DNA of 64,000 nt, from contig JALXWS010000003.1 in the NCBI GenBank assembly GCA_025144025.1, positions 62,001-126,000 of the forward strand. Direction: 5' to 3'. Of this stretch, positions 28,739 through 39,192 are shown in pieces (the first letter of the stretch is position 1; each line of letters starts with the position of its first letter). The position numbers were made by a program, and so were the translations under genes. Under the pieces are notes generated by a model that was not told the DNA's origin, made no database searches, and saw only the letters and a program-made list of their open reading frames with translations. Origin of the DNA: Corynebacterium sp. p3-SID1241 (GTDB lineage Bacteria; Actinomycetota; Actinomycetes; Mycobacteriales; Mycobacteriaceae).

Positions 28739-30589
28739 ATGTCTTCCCCACAACCCATCCGCCTAAAGTCCCCGCTGCTCATCGGCCTTATTGGCCTCAT
28801 TGCGGTAGCCACCATCATTGTTCCGGTGGCGGCCCTCGGGCTGCGCGTGCCGTGGACGCGTATCGGCGACTACATCGCGCGTGACGAGATCCGAGACATG
28901 CTACTCATCTCAGTGGCAGCTGCCTTCCAATCCATGGTCCTTGCGCTCGTGCTGGGTTTGGGGCTGGCCCTGTGGGTGCAGCAGCTCGGCCGCGGCAGCG
29001 CCGTAGTACGCCTCTTGGTCTACCTACCCCTGGCCATGCCACCGGTGGTGGGTGGCTTGGCCCTTACCGCAGCCTTTGGCCGCAAGGGGTTCCTGGCCCC
29101 GCTTCTCGACGCCCTAGGTATCCACCTGGCCTTCGCCTTCCCCGGAGTCGTTATGGCACAGACCTTTGTGGCGCTGCCCTTTGTGGTGGTGGCGGTCGAT
29201 TCGGCGCTGCGCCAGCTAGACCAGGAAATCCTCGCCTCTGCGCGCGGCGTGGGCGTGGGGCGCTGGGAGATACTCGGCAAAATCACCCTGCCTTCTATTG
29301 CGCCCGCTTTGGCGACCGGTGCCGGCTTAGCCTTCGCCCGATCCCTAGGCGAATTTGGCACGACCCTAACCTTCGCTGGCTCGCAGCCGGGGGTTACCCG
29401 CACCATGCCACTGGGCATTTACCTAGAGCGCGAGGTCGACGCGGATGGCGCATACGTGCTCTCCGCGCTGCTTATCGGGTTGGCCTTAGCCTGCCTGGCG
29501 CTGGCGGGCCTGCCTGCCCTGTGGCGGCGGAGCTACCAGCCGCAGGCCAGGCCGTTGCATGAGGTGGACGTCGATAAGCTCCGCGCCCTTACCCGACCCA
29601 CTGATACGCCGGCGTTGTCGGTGACCGTGGACGGTATGCGCACGGATTTTTCCCCGCGCGCCATTACGGCCGTGGTGGGCCCGAATGGTTCCGGCAAGAC
29701 GACCTTGATGGGGCGCATTGCCGGGCGCCTGAGCGGCGGGGAGGTCTCCCCGGAGGGCGCCGACGTCGTCTTGCTCACCCAGCGGCCGGGGTTGCCGCCG
29801 CGGTCTACGGCCGTGGAGGCGGTGGCCATGGTCACCCGCGATAAGGTACGTGCGCAGGAGCTCCTGGCGGCAGCGGGATTACACGAGCTTGCCGACGTCC
29901 CCGTTCCCGCCCTGTCCGGCGGCCAAGCCGCCCACGTGGCGCTGGTGCGCGCGCTGGCCGCACGGCCTGCCGTCCTAATCTTGGACGAACCACTCGCCGC
30001 TGTCGATGTGAAATCCGCCGAGAGGTGGCGAGGTTTCTTGCGCGCGGCGCGCGAAGACCGGACCACGCTGCTTGTGACCCATAGTGCGCTCGACATTGCG
30101 AACCTGGCGCGAGACATGCTGGTCATGGATTCCGGACGCGTACGAGCGCACGACACTACCGCTCGTCTGCTTAACGCACCACCCTCTGGCTTCGTTGCGG
30201 CACTAGCAGGGCTCAACCGCCTAGAAGGGACCGTGACCGAGATCGGCGCGTCCGCGGTAGAAGTCGCGTGCGGCGATATTACCGTTCTGGCGGCCACGGA
30301 GCATGCGTCTCTTGCGCCCGGCCAGAAGGTGGCGGTGACCTTTGACCCGCATGCGGCCACAATTGGCGCCGCGCAGGAAACGTGCAATCAGTGGACGGTG
30401 CGAGTCCTTGCAGTCGAGGCCACCAGCCTCGCGGCGATGCAGCTGCGCGTTGATCTGGGCGGCCAAGAGGCGTCCGTACCGATAGACCGCGAGTTCGCTT
30501 TAGACGTTGGGGTGGGTAACATCGTATCCTTAACAGTGCCTAAAGCAAACGTTTTTGTCCACCCCAAGGCGGATTCCTACCATGCCTGA
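28739..30589 (+). CDS. fused molybdate ABC transporter permease/ATPase (ModB-ModC)
   Basis: A 616-residue fusion. The N-terminal permease (about residues 1-265) has several transmembrane helices and the binding-protein-dependent EAA-like loop SARGVGVGRWEILGKITLP. The C-terminal ABC ATPase (about 283-475) has Walker A VVGPNGSGKTTLMG near 311, the signature ALSGGQAAHVALVRAL near 390 and Walker B LILDEPLAAVD. TOBE/MopI-like domains follow (about 480-616, LEGTVTEIGASAVEVAC). Such domains bind molybdate in ModC. Because the halves are separate genes in most bacteria, the fusion is unusual. The stop overlaps the start of the following regulator. Confidence 0.92.
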   Translation: MSSPQPIRLKSPLLIGLIGLIAVATIIVPVAALGLRVPWTRIGDYIARDEIRDMLLISVAAAFQSMVLALVLGLGLALWVQQLGRGSAVVRLLVYLPLAMPPVVGGLALTAAFGRKGFLAPLLDALGIHLAFAFPGVVMAQTFVALPFVVVAVDSALRQLDQEILASARGVGVGRWEILGKITLPSIAPALATGAGLAFARSLGEFGTTLTFAGSQPGVTRTMPLGIYLEREVDADGAYVLSALLIGLALACLALAGLPALWRRSYQPQARPLHEVDVDKLRALTRPTDTPALSVTVDGMRTDFSPRAITAVVGPNGSGKTTLMGRIAGRLSGGEVSPEGADVVLLTQRPGLPPRSTAVEAVAMVTRDKVRAQELLAAAGLHELADVPVPALSGGQAAHVALVRALAARPAVLILDEPLAAVDVKSAERWRGFLRAAREDRTTLLVTHSALDIANLARDMLVMDSGRVRAHDTTARLLNAPPSGFVAALAGLNRLEGTVTEIGASAVEVACGDITVLAATEHASLAPGQKVAVTFDPHAATIGAAQETCNQWTVRVLAVEATSLAAMQLRVDLGGQEASVPIDREFALDVGVGNIVSLTVPKANVFVHPKADSYHA

Positions 30590-31241
30590 TTCACTTCCTC
30601 GGCCCACCACCGAACTTTTTCCGGAGGCCCTCAACCTCTCGCCCAAGCAGCGCGAGGTGCTCACCGCTGTGCAGCGCCATCCCGAAGGCGCCAAGGCCGG
30701 CACCGTCGCCGAGGAACTAGGCATGCACGTCAACACCGCCCGCGGTCACATCGATGAGCTGGTCAACGCTGGGGCCGTCAACGTGGTGTCCGCGCCAAGT
30801 AAGGGCCGCGGGCGTCCCTCCCTCATCTTTCGGGCCCGCGTACCGGATAATAAAGCGGTGGCAGAGGAATACATCACCTTGGTAGAAGTGCTGACCACGA
30901 TGCTGGCGGATAAGGAAGAGCTTGATGACGCCGCCTCGACCAAGGCCCTCGAGATCGGGCGACGCTGGGCGCGCGCCGCGGGCGCGGATGGCTCCAATGG
31001 TGCGCTCGATACGCTCTTTGCCACCCTGCGCGATATGGGCTTTGATCCTGCCACCAAACCTGATTCAACCGACATCGAGCTCCATGCCTGCCCGTTTGTG
31101 TCTTCGGGGCTTAAGCCTTCGCCGTTCCTGTGTGCGGTACACGCTGGCTTCCTGCAAGAAACCAGCGATGAGGACACCACCATTAACTTGGTGCCGCGCC
31201 AGCCTCACAACGTGTGCAGGCTGGAAATTAAGCCTGCGTAA
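30582..31241 (+). CDS. winged-helix regulator with three C-terminal Cys (SufR/ArnR-like)
   Basis: A 219-residue transcription regulator. The N-terminal winged helix (about residues 10-90) has [21 protein letters not shown] as recognition region, and a Gly/Arg wing (GRGRPSLIF) follows. The C-terminal domain has three Cys: one in LHACPFVSS, one in FLCAVHAGF, and one in [11 protein letters not shown]. SufR and corynebacterial ArnR use C-terminal Cys to bind an Fe-S cluster; ArnR represses nitrate respiration genes. A role in NO- or iron-sulfur-dependent control of this molybdenum/nitrite block is inferred. The ATG at 30582 overlaps the modBC stop; an in-frame start lies nine codons upstream. The gene converges on thrB, overlapping its end by 14 bases. 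Confidence 0.78.
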   Translation: MPDSLPRPTTELFPEALNLSPKQREVLTAVQRHPEGAKAGTVAEELGMHVNTARGHIDELVNAGAVNVVSAPSKGRGRPSLIFRARVPDNKAVAEEYITLVEVLTTMLADKEELDDAASTKALEIGRRWARAAGADGSNGALDTLFATLRDMGFDPATKPDSTDIELHACPFVSSGLKPSPFLCAVHAGFLQETSDEDTTINLVPRQPHNVCRLEIKPA

Positions 31242-32157
31242 GCTCCACGCTGACGGGGCCGGCGACGGTGAGGTCGATGACGCGGAGGTTCTGTTCGCGG
31301 GCGTCGGCAAGAATGCCCTCATCGATATCGTCGGTGTGCAGCACCATCACGGTGGGGCCGGCGCCGGATAGGTAGGCCGCATAGCCGCGATTGCGCAGGC
31401 GGTTCACCCACTCCGCGGTCACTGGAAGCACATCCGCGCGGTACGGCTGGTGCAAGCGGTCGCGGGTGCCCTCCCACAAAAGGTCCGGATAGTTTTGCAA
31501 TGCGGCCACCTGCACCGCGGTGCGCGAGACGTTAAACGCCGCATCCGAATGGGTCACGTGCGACGGCAATACGCGACGCACCGCCTGGGTAGAAGCGTGG
31601 AAATCCGGCACTAATGCGGTGGCACGGATATCTTTGTGCACCTTGATAGAAGCCGCGCGGTAATCCGGCAAGGAATGGCCATCGACTGGGACATTGGTCC
31701 AAGACACCACGGCATCCCCCAGCACGGAGGCGGCCGCATTATCGGGATGGCCTTCAAATGCGGAGGAAAGCTGGACCACCTGCTCCTGCGTCAGCGGGCT
31801 TCCGGCCAGCGCATTACCGGCGGCCACGCCCGCCACCGCGGCAGAGGCAGACGAGCCCAAGCCGCGCGACTGCGGGATATTATTATGCGAGACCACGCGC
31901 AGGCCCGGCACGGTGGCGTCAGCTGCCGAAAGCGCGGAGCGAATCGCCTTGACCACCAAATGGGAGCCATCGCGCGGCAGGTCTTCTGCACCCTCGCCGA
32001 AAATTTCCACCACAAGGCCCGAGGTGGTGACCTCTACCTCGACCGTGTCATAGAGGCTTAGCGCCAGCCCCAAGGTGTCGTAACCTGGGCCAAGGTTCGC
32101 CGTGGACGCGGGAACGGTCACGATTGCCTTGGTGCCGACTTCAACTTCGATACTCAT
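31228..32157 (-). CDS. thrB: homoserine kinase
   Basis: A 309-residue GHMP-family kinase that phosphorylates homoserine for threonine synthesis. The ATP-binding motif is [20 protein letters not shown] (about residues 88-107). The N-terminal [19 protein letters not shown] and the C-terminal [11 protein letters not shown] also fit. The gene follows hom with a 24-base gap. Its 3' end overlaps the end of the convergent winged-helix regulator by 14 bases. Confidence 0.97.
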   Translation of the reverse strand: MSIEVEVGTKAIVTVPASTANLGPGYDTLGLALSLYDTVEVEVTTSGLVVEIFGEGAEDLPRDGSHLVVKAIRSALSAADATVPGLRVVSHNNIPQSRGLGSSASAAVAGVAAGNALAGSPLTQEQVVQLSSAFEGHPDNAAASVLGDAVVSWTNVPVDGHSLPDYRAASIKVHKDIRATALVPDFHASTQAVRRVLPSHVTHSDAAFNVSRTAVQVAALQNYPDLLWEGTRDRLHQPYRADVLPVTAEWVNRLRNRGYAAYLSGAGPTVMVLHTDDIDEGILADAREQNLRVIDLTVAGPVSVELTQA

Positions 32158-32181
32158 AGCTATCCAGTCTATTGTGTCGGG

Positions 32182-33525
32182 CTAGCTGCCGAGGCGGATT
32201 ACAGAATGGACGGCCTTGACCTCATCTAGCTCACCCAAGTCAGCCACAATCTTGTTCAAGGTAGCCTCCTTAGCAGCGTGGGTGACCACGATAAGGCGGG
32301 CAGTATCTTCGCCGTCCTCTTGGCGTACCGTGCCCAGGGATACGCCATTATTGGCAAAGGCGGCAGAAATGGCCGCGAGCACACCAGTGCGGTCCTGGAC
32401 CTCCATATCGATGTGATAGCGAGTTTCCACCTCACCGAAATCTGCGATGGGCAGGTTGGCATAGGTATTCTCGCCCGGTGCGCGGCCGCCGTGGACGATA
32501 TTGCGGGCTGCGCCGACGACGTCGCCAAGCACGGCAGAAGCAGTAGGATTGCCGCCCGCACCATTGCCGTAGAACATCAAGGAACCTGCGGCCTCGGCCT
32601 CGACGAAGATGGCATTATAAGACTCACTCACGGAAGCCAGCGGGTGCTCCTTGGGCACCAACGTGGGGTGCACGCGGGCATTGACCCCCTCGGAGCCATC
32701 CGCACGCTGGAGGCGCTCGCAGATGGCCAGCAACTTGATGGAAAAGCCGGCGTCATTGGCCGCGGCGATATCCGCGGCGGTGACCTTAGTGATGCCCTCG
32801 CAGTGGACGTCTTCAAATTTAACGCGGGTATGGAAGCCCAAAGACGCCATAATGGCGGCCTTAGAAGCGGCGTCGTGGCCTTCAACATCCGCGGTAGGAT
32901 CAGCCTCGGCGTAGCCCAAGCGGGTGGCTTCGGCCAGAGCCTCATCATAAGAAGCTCCCGTGGACTCCATGGCATCCAAGATGAAGTTGGTGGTGCCGTT
33001 GACGATGCCGGAGATGCGCTCTACCTGATCGCCGGCCAAGGAACGGCGCAGCATGCCCACCACTGGGATGGCGGCGGCCACTGCAGCCTCAAAGTATAGG
33101 TCTACGCCAGCGCGGTAAGCAGCTTCCGCTAACTCGTCTGCGTGCGCGGCCACCAGCGCTTTATTAGCGGTAACCACGGACTTGCCGGAATTAAGCGCGG
33201 CGAGGACCAGCTCACGCGGGAAATCGATACCGCCGATGACCTCCACTACCAAGTCGATATCGTCGCGGGCGACGAGTGCCTTGGCATCATCGGTCAAAAG
33301 CTCCTTGGGCACGCCTGGGCGCAGCTTATTCTTATTTTGGATGGCGATGCCGCGAATCTCGGCTGGGCCGCCAATGCGGTGAGCAAAGGCATCAGCATTT
33401 TCTCCCAGCAGGCGGAAGACCTCAGCACCCACGGTGCCAAAGCCCAGCAGGGCGATGCCAACGGTCTCGCCCTCGCCTTTACCGGAATGCTTTTGTGCCT
33501 GAAGCTCACTAGTCGGTGCAGCCAT
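32182..33525 (-). CDS. hom: homoserine dehydrogenase with ACT domain
   Basis: A 447-residue enzyme that reduces aspartate semialdehyde to homoserine. The nucleotide-binding motif is GIALLGFGTVGAEV (about residues 23-36), the catalytic segment has GYAEADPTADVEGHDA near 205, and the ACT domain (about 360-440) has DRTGVLAAISAAFANNGVS. The ACT domain is expected to give threonine feedback inhibition, as known for the corynebacterial enzyme. The ATG at 33523-33525 was chosen; an in-frame start ten codons upstream is less likely. The genes lysA and hom share orientation, but a terminator separates them. Confidence 0.97.
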   Translation of the reverse strand: MAAPTSELQAQKHSGKGEGETVGIALLGFGTVGAEVFRLLGENADAFAHRIGGPAEIRGIAIQNKNKLRPGVPKELLTDDAKALVARDDIDLVVEVIGGIDFPRELVLAALNSGKSVVTANKALVAAHADELAEAAYRAGVDLYFEAAVAAAIPVVGMLRRSLAGDQVERISGIVNGTTNFILDAMESTGASYDEALAEATRLGYAEADPTADVEGHDAASKAAIMASLGFHTRVKFEDVHCEGITKVTAADIAAANDAGFSIKLLAICERLQRADGSEGVNARVHPTLVPKEHPLASVSESYNAIFVEAEAAGSLMFYGNGAGGNPTASAVLGDVVGAARNIVHGGRAPGENTYANLPIADFGEVETRYHIDMEVQDRTGVLAAISAAFANNGVSLGTVRQEDGEDTARLIVVTHAAKEATLNKIVADLGELDEVKAVHSVIRLGS

Positions 33526-33593
33526 AGTCCGTCTCCATATTGAAGTTGGGGTCAACGTGTCGTTCCCGCTCAGTGCGGATACAGGATACTATA

Positions 33594-33609
33594 CAGAACA
33601 AGCTGTCTA
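33594..33609. promoter_or_regulatory. possible McbR-type operator upstream of hom
   Basis: On the plus strand CAGAA at 33594-33598 is spaced six bases from GTCTA at 33605-33609. The McbR operator of Corynebacterium glutamicum is TAGAC-N6-GTCTA, and hom is a known McbR target there. One half-site is exact and the other matches three of five bases, so this is only a candidate. A minus-strand -10-like TATAGT lies next to it. Confidence 0.35.
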
Positions 33610-33643
33610 CTTTCGCCCTAAATAGAGCCAACAATAGAAAAAG

Positions 33644-33685
33644 CCCCGTCACAAGGCATGAATTAAATTCCGCCATGTAACGGGG
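33644..33685 (-). terminator. Rho-independent terminator of lysA
   Basis: A 14-bp stem with two wobble or mismatched positions (CCCCGTCACAAGGC at 33644-33657 and GCCATGTAACGGGG at 33672-33685) is followed on the minus strand by CTTTTTCT. It lies 15 bases past the lysA stop and isolates argS-lysA from hom-thrB. Confidence 0.88.
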
Positions 33686-33700
33686 TCTGAAGGTAGGGAG

Positions 33701-35038
33701 TTAATCCACCTCTAGGGAGAGGAGATCCTCGATGGTCTCGCGCCGTAGCATCGGCTTAGTTTGCCCCACGCGCGTGGCGACGACCGCTGGCCGCACCGCG
33801 CCGTTATAACGCGAGGACATCATGTATTGGTAGCCACCGGTAGCGGCAAAGGCAAGCAAGTCTCCGGGTTGAATATCATTGGGTAGCTCGCCGTCCTCAA
33901 GAAGGATATCCCCGGATTCGCAATGGAATCCCACAACGCGGGAGGTAACTTCTTCCCCATCGCAATAGCGGTTGACCACGCGCACGTCATACTCGGAGCC
34001 ATAGAGAGCGGGACGGATATTATCGGACATCCCGCCATCGACGGAGATATAGCGACGCAGCGGCAAATCCGACTTGCCGGTTTCCACGTCCTTGACGGTC
34101 CCCACGCGGTATACGGTCACCGCAGATCCGGCAACCAGAGACCGTCCCGGTTCCACCAAGAGGAAGGGCGCCTCGATTCCCAGCTCCTCTGCGGTGTGCT
34201 TGACCGCCCCGAGCATATCCGCCGCTACCCGCTCGATATCCAGCGCCTCCTCATAAGGCATATAGGGAATACCGAAGCCACCGCCCAAGTCGAGCTCTGC
34301 TAGGGTCACGCCCAGCTCGGTGTAAATTTGGCGGTACAGCCCCATTACGCGCTCGGCAGCAAGCTTGAAGCCTTCCGCGTTGAATACCTGGGAGCCCACA
34401 TGGCAGTGCAGGCCGCTCAAGTGCAGATTCTCTGCTTCCAGACAGCGCTTAGCCGCGGCAAAGGCCGCACCGGTGGCTAGCGAAATGCCGAATTTCTGAT
34501 CCTCATGCGCTGTGGCGATGAATTCATGCGTATGCGCATCCACGCCAGGCTTGACGCGGATCATGACCGGCTGCACCTTGCCCGCTTCCCCAGCGATGCG
34601 ATTGAGCTCTTCGAGCTCGTGCTCGTTATCGATGACGACATGCCCTACGCCGGCATCTACGCACAGGCGCAGATACTCTCCATCCTTATTATTGCCGTGC
34701 GTGGTGATGCGTTCTGGCGGGAACTGTGCGGCCAAGGCAATTTTGAGCTCGTTGAGAGAGGCTGCATCAAGGCACAGGCCTTCCTCATTGACCCAGTTCA
34801 CGATCTTTTTGGAGATGAAGGCCTTAGAGGCATAGTGCACATGCTCCGGACCACCGAAAGCTCGCGCCATGTCCTGACAGCGGGAGCGGAAATCGTCCTC
34901 ATCGAAGACATAGAGCGGGGTGTGGAATTCTTCTGCTAGATCCGGCAGTGGGACACCAGCGATGGTAACCACGCCGTCTTCTTCGCGTTTCGCGTTGCGC
35001 GGCCAGACGTGGGCCGGCAGTTCATTAAAATCCGCCAC
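33701..35038 (-). CDS. lysA: diaminopimelate decarboxylase
   Basis: A 445-residue PLP enzyme that makes lysine from meso-diaminopimelate. The Schiff-base Lys is Lys72 in VHYASKAF. The Gly-rich phosphate-binding segment [12 protein letters not shown] and the C-terminal CESGDIL, with the active-site Cys, are present. The gene lies directly after argS (stop/start adjacent), the usual argS-lysA pairing of corynebacteria. Confidence 0.97.
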   Translation of the reverse strand: MADFNELPAHVWPRNAKREEDGVVTIAGVPLPDLAEEFHTPLYVFDEDDFRSRCQDMARAFGGPEHVHYASKAFISKKIVNWVNEEGLCLDAASLNELKIALAAQFPPERITTHGNNKDGEYLRLCVDAGVGHVVIDNEHELEELNRIAGEAGKVQPVMIRVKPGVDAHTHEFIATAHEDQKFGISLATGAAFAAAKRCLEAENLHLSGLHCHVGSQVFNAEGFKLAAERVMGLYRQIYTELGVTLAELDLGGGFGIPYMPYEEALDIERVAADMLGAVKHTAEELGIEAPFLLVEPGRSLVAGSAVTVYRVGTVKDVETGKSDLPLRRYISVDGGMSDNIRPALYGSEYDVRVVNRYCDGEEVTSRVVGFHCESGDILLEDGELPNDIQPGDLLAFAATGGYQYMMSSRYNGAVRPAVVATRVGQTKPMLRRETIEDLLSLEVD

Positions 35039-36691
35039 TTACATCTTCTCCGGGGTGCTCACGCCCACCATGGTCAAGGCATTGGCCAGAACCACGCGGG
35101 AAGCCTGCGCCAGCGCCAAGCGGGCACCGTGGATTGGTGCCTCCTCCTCGCCGGCCTTAGGCAGGACCTGGCAGGAATCATAAAAGCGATGGAATACCGC
35201 GGCGAGATCCTCGGCGTAGCGAGCAATGCGGTGCGGCTCGCGCAGCTGCGCTGCTTCCTCCACTACTGCTGGGAATTCCCCCAAGGTACGAATCAAGTCA
35301 CCCTCACGCTCGTGAGTAAGCAGCGAGAGATCCGCACCTTCCGCGTCGATGCCAAGCTCGGCAGCCTTGCGTCCGATGGAGCATAGCCGGGCATGGCCGT
35401 ACTGCACGTAGTAGACGGGATTATCGGAAGACTGTGTCTCCCACAGGGCCAAGTCAATATCGATGGTTTGATCCACGGAAGAGCGCACCAAGGAATAGCG
35501 CGAAGCATCCACGCCAATGGCGGCGACGAGATCTTCCATGGTGATAACCGTGCCTGCGCGCTTAGACATGCGCACCGGCTTTCCATCACGCATCAGGTTA
35601 ACCAGCTGGCCGATGAGCACCTCGACGGCGTCGGCGTCGTAGCCTAGAGCAGCCGCTGCCGCCTTCAAACGCGGCACATAGCCGTGGTGGTCAGCGCCGA
35701 GCATGTAGATATTCAAGTCGTGGCCGCGATCAAATTTATCGGCCACGTAAGCGATGTCGCCAGCAATATAGGCCGCATTGCCATCCGATTTCACCACTAC
35801 GCGGTCCTTGGAGTCGCCATAGTCGGTGGACTTCAACCACCACGCATTTTCCGCCTCATACATGTGGCCTTCGGCCTTGAGCTTTTCCAGCGCTGCGTCC
35901 ACAGCACCGGATTCAAAGAGGGAGTTCTCATGGAAGTAGACGTCAAAGTCCACTCCGAACTCGTGCAAGGACTGCTTAATCTGCGCGAACATCATCTCTA
36001 CGCCGTCTGCGCGGAAAGCTTCTTGGACTTCTTCATCGCTGCCTTCCAGCGCAGATGGATTCTTCTCTACCACGGCCTGAGCGATGTCTTGGATATAAGC
36101 ACCGCCGTAGCCATCTTCTGGGGTGGGCTCGCCCTTCGCCGCTGCGACGAGGGAGCGGGAGAAGCGATCAATCTGACCGCCGTGGTCATTGAAGTAATAC
36201 TCGCGGGTCACCTCCGCGCCGGATGCCTCCAGCACGCGGCCTAAAGAATCACCGACGGCGGCCCAGCGTGTACCACCGAGGTGGATCGGGCCGGTCGGGT
36301 TCGCAGAGACAAATTCTAGGTTGACCTTCTTGCCTGCAAAAGAATCATTGGAACCGTACTCCTTGCCCGCACGGAGAATTTGCGCCACGATTTCGCCTTG
36401 GGCATCGGCAGCCAGGCGGATATTAATGAAGCCAGGGCCGGCAACGGCGGCTTCAGCAATGGCGTCATTGTCCGCTAATGCTTCTGCCAGCCAACCGCCT
36501 AGCTCGCGCGGGTTGGCACCGGCCTTTTTGGCCACCTGCAACGCAACGTTGGTGGCATAATCGCCGTGCTCAGGGTTACGCGGGCGCTCGACGGTTACCG
36601 TTTCTGGCAAGACAGAGGAATCAAGATCATGGTCGTCCATGATCTTAATTGCGGATTTTTTAATCAATGTGGCCAAATCAGCTGGAGTCAT
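35039..36691 (-). CDS. argS: arginyl-tRNA synthetase
   Basis: A 550-residue class I synthetase. The HIGH-like motif is [17 protein letters not shown] (about residues 133-149) and the KMSKS-like motif is [14 protein letters not shown]. The start [16 protein letters not shown] was chosen because the open frame upstream carries no family sequence. The gene precedes lysA in the same transcript and is divergent from lutABC across a 210-base gap. Confidence 0.97.
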   Translation of the reverse strand: MTPADLATLIKKSAIKIMDDHDLDSSVLPETVTVERPRNPEHGDYATNVALQVAKKAGANPRELGGWLAEALADNDAIAEAAVAGPGFINIRLAADAQGEIVAQILRAGKEYGSNDSFAGKKVNLEFVSANPTGPIHLGGTRWAAVGDSLGRVLEASGAEVTREYYFNDHGGQIDRFSRSLVAAAKGEPTPEDGYGGAYIQDIAQAVVEKNPSALEGSDEEVQEAFRADGVEMMFAQIKQSLHEFGVDFDVYFHENSLFESGAVDAALEKLKAEGHMYEAENAWWLKSTDYGDSKDRVVVKSDGNAAYIAGDIAYVADKFDRGHDLNIYMLGADHHGYVPRLKAAAAALGYDADAVEVLIGQLVNLMRDGKPVRMSKRAGTVITMEDLVAAIGVDASRYSLVRSSVDQTIDIDLALWETQSSDNPVYYVQYGHARLCSIGRKAAELGIDAEGADLSLLTHEREGDLIRTLGEFPAVVEEAAQLREPHRIARYAEDLAAVFHRFYDSCQVLPKAGEEEAPIHGARLALAQASRVVLANALTMVGVSTPEKM

Positions 36692-36901
36692 GTCGCACGA
36701 TTCTAGTTCACTGAAAAGACGAGCGTGAAAAGGGCTATAGCAAAAAGTTCGCCTTTGCAGCGCAAACGGTTGATAGCAGTTTTCTGCAACACTAATATTG
36801 CGAAATAATTGCTGGTCAAGCGGGGGACGCATTACGCACGTACTGCTTAAAAGGAGTAGAGTTATGGCTACCCCATGTAAAAAATCAACGAGGAGCACCG
36901 T

Positions 36902-37687
36902 ATGCGCATTGCGCTATTTTCCACTTGCATTGGTGACGCCCTTTTCCCGGACGTACAAAAGGCAACGGCACTGGTTCTCTCCCGCTTGGGCCACGAGGTG
37001 GTCTTCCCGGAGGAGCAGACCTGCTGCGGCCAGATGCACATCAATACCGGTTATCAGAAGGAAACCCTGGGAATGATCCGCTCCTATGCGGATGCCTTTG
37101 CCGATCCCTCCATTGATTATGTTGTCGCGGCATCCGGCTCCTGCGTCGGCGCCGTTCGCGAACAGCATGAGCGCATCGCGGACCGATTTGGCAACTCCGC
37201 CGACGTCGACGGTGCACGCAAGACCACTCAGAAGACCCTGGATCTTCCAGAATTCCTAGTGGATGTCGCCGGTGTGACCAACGTCGGCGCATTCTTCCCG
37301 CACCGCGTGACGTACCACCCCTCCTGCCACGGCCTGCGCTTTTTGAAGCTGGGAGACCGCCCACTGCAGCTTCTCCAGGAAGTAGAAGGAATTGACCTAG
37401 TCACACTTCCCAATAAGGAAGAATGCTGCGGCTTCGGCGGTACCTTCGCAATTAAGAATGCGGAAGTATCCCGCGCAATGGTCACCGATAAGACCCGCCA
37501 CGTTAAGGAAACCGAGGCTGAATACGTCACCGGCGGTGACTCTTCCTGCCTGATGAACATCGGCGGTGCCCTGAGCCGCCAGCGTTCCGGTATCCGCGCC
37601 GTTCACATGGCTGAGATCTTGGCTTCCACCAAGGAGCACCCATGGACTCCTACCTCCGCCGCCTACTCCAAGGAGACGATGCTCTAA
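36902..37687 (+). CDS. lutA: L-lactate oxidation iron-sulfur protein LutA
   Basis: A 261-residue protein of the Cys-rich (CCG) domain family. The two CCG motifs lie in [15 protein letters not shown] (about residues 37-51) and [19 protein letters not shown] (about 174-192). LutABC oxidises L-lactate to pyruvate with electrons passed to the respiratory chain. The start ATG at 36902 has GAGGAG upstream. A second strong AAGGAG-ATG lies 38 bases earlier in another frame. The stop overlaps the lutB ATG (TAATG). Confidence 0.93.
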   Translation: MRIALFSTCIGDALFPDVQKATALVLSRLGHEVVFPEEQTCCGQMHINTGYQKETLGMIRSYADAFADPSIDYVVAASGSCVGAVREQHERIADRFGNSADVDGARKTTQKTLDLPEFLVDVAGVTNVGAFFPHRVTYHPSCHGLRFLKLGDRPLQLLQEVEGIDLVTLPNKEECCGFGGTFAIKNAEVSRAMVTDKTRHVKETEAEYVTGGDSSCLMNIGGALSRQRSGIRAVHMAEILASTKEHPWTPTSAAYSKETML

Positions 37688-39192
37688 TGACCTCTTTCCT
37701 CGATACCACCCCGCCGCGCGCGCCGGAAGGCTATGGCAATTTGCGCGGCAGCAAGGCTTTCGTCCCGCTGGCTCACGTTGGCCTGAATAACGCCACCCAG
37801 CGTCACAACCTGCAGCACGCTACCACCACTATTCGTGAAAAGCGCTCCAACGCTGTAGAAGAGCTGGATGATTGGCAGGAGTTGCGCGCGGCAGGTTCCG
37901 CCATCAAGGAAGATGTTGCAGCCCGCATGCCCGAACTGCTCGAGCAGTTCGAAGAGGCAGTTAAGGCTCGCGGCGGCGTTGTCCACTGGGCACGCGATGC
38001 CAAGGAAGCTAACCAGATCATCGAAGGTCTGATTCGTGCTACCGGCGAGACTGACGTGGTCAAGGTCAAGTCCATGGCCACCCAGGAGATCGGCATGAAC
38101 GAGCACCTGGAGGAAGCAGGCATCAACGCTCGCGAGACCGACCTCGCAGAGCTCATCGTGCAGCTAGGTGAGGATAAGCCCTCCCACATTCTGGTTCCGG
38201 CTATTCACCGCAACCGTGCGGAGATCCGCGATATCTTCGTCAACAAGATGCCAAATACCGATGACACCCTGCAGGCTGAGCCGGCGGAGTTGGCTGAGGC
38301 ATCCCGCCAGTTCCTGCGCGAGCAGTTCATGAAGGCCAAGGTCGCCATTTCCGGCGCCAACTTCGGCGTGGCGGAAACCGGCACCATCAACATCGTAGAG
38401 TCCGAGGGCAATGGCCGCATGTGCCTGACCCTGCCAGAGACCCTCATTACCGTCATGGGCATTGAGAAGCTGGTCCCAACCTTCCAGGACTTGGAGGTCT
38501 TCCTCCAGCTGCTGCCGCGTTCTTCCACCGCGGAGCGTATGAACCCGTACACCTCCATGTGGTCCGGCGTTACTGAGGGCGATGGCCCGCAGAACTTCCA
38601 CTTGGTGCTGCTGGATAACGGCCGTACCGCGGCCCTGTCCTCCCCGATTGGCCACCAGGCCCTTAAGTGCATCCGTTGCTCGGCTTGTCTGAATGTTTGC
38701 CCGGTCTACGAGCGCGCCGGCGGCCACGCCTACGGCTCCGTCTACCCTGGCCCGATCGGTATTTCCCTGACGCCGCAGCTGACCGGCATGAAGGACCACA
38801 ACGATCCTTCTGCCAGCCTGCCTTATGCGTGCTCGCTGTGCGGCCGCTGCGACGAGGTGTGCCCGGTGAAGATTCCGCTTTCTGACGTCATTTTGGAAAA
38901 CCGCCACCAGAAGGTCACCCACGCCACTCCGCCAATCGAGCCCAAGCTGTTCAAGACCATTCAGCTGCTGTGGAGCAACCCGAAGCTGTGGAATAAAGCA
39001 ACCCGCATGGTGGCCTTGGGCCGCATTTTGGGTGGCACCAACAAGACCATCGAATCCCTGCCACTGTTTATGTCCGGTTGGTCCGAGGGCCGCGATACCG
39101 CGGTTCCGCCAAAGAAGTCCTTCCGCCAGTGGTTCGAGTCCGAAGAAGGCAAGGAACTTCTTGCCGAGGCCCGTGAGGAGTCCAAAAAGTGA
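37687..39192 (+). CDS. lutB: L-lactate oxidation iron-sulfur protein LutB
   Basis: A 501-residue protein with an N-terminal LUD domain and two [4Fe-4S] ferredoxin motifs near residues 325-400: KCIRCSACLNVCPVYE and CSLCGRCDEVCPVKIPL. It carries electrons within the LutABC lactate dehydrogenase. It starts at the TAATG junction with lutA; a start 15 codons upstream, inside lutA, is not supported. The lutC gene overlaps its last codons. Confidence 0.95.
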   Translation: MTSFLDTTPPRAPEGYGNLRGSKAFVPLAHVGLNNATQRHNLQHATTTIREKRSNAVEELDDWQELRAAGSAIKEDVAARMPELLEQFEEAVKARGGVVHWARDAKEANQIIEGLIRATGETDVVKVKSMATQEIGMNEHLEEAGINARETDLAELIVQLGEDKPSHILVPAIHRNRAEIRDIFVNKMPNTDDTLQAEPAELAEASRQFLREQFMKAKVAISGANFGVAETGTINIVESEGNGRMCLTLPETLITVMGIEKLVPTFQDLEVFLQLLPRSSTAERMNPYTSMWSGVTEGDGPQNFHLVLLDNGRTAALSSPIGHQALKCIRCSACLNVCPVYERAGGHAYGSVYPGPIGISLTPQLTGMKDHNDPSASLPYACSLCGRCDEVCPVKIPLSDVILENRHQKVTHATPPIEPKLFKTIQLLWSNPKLWNKATRMVALGRILGGTNKTIESLPLFMSGWSEGRDTAVPPKKSFRQWFESEEGKELLAEAREESKK

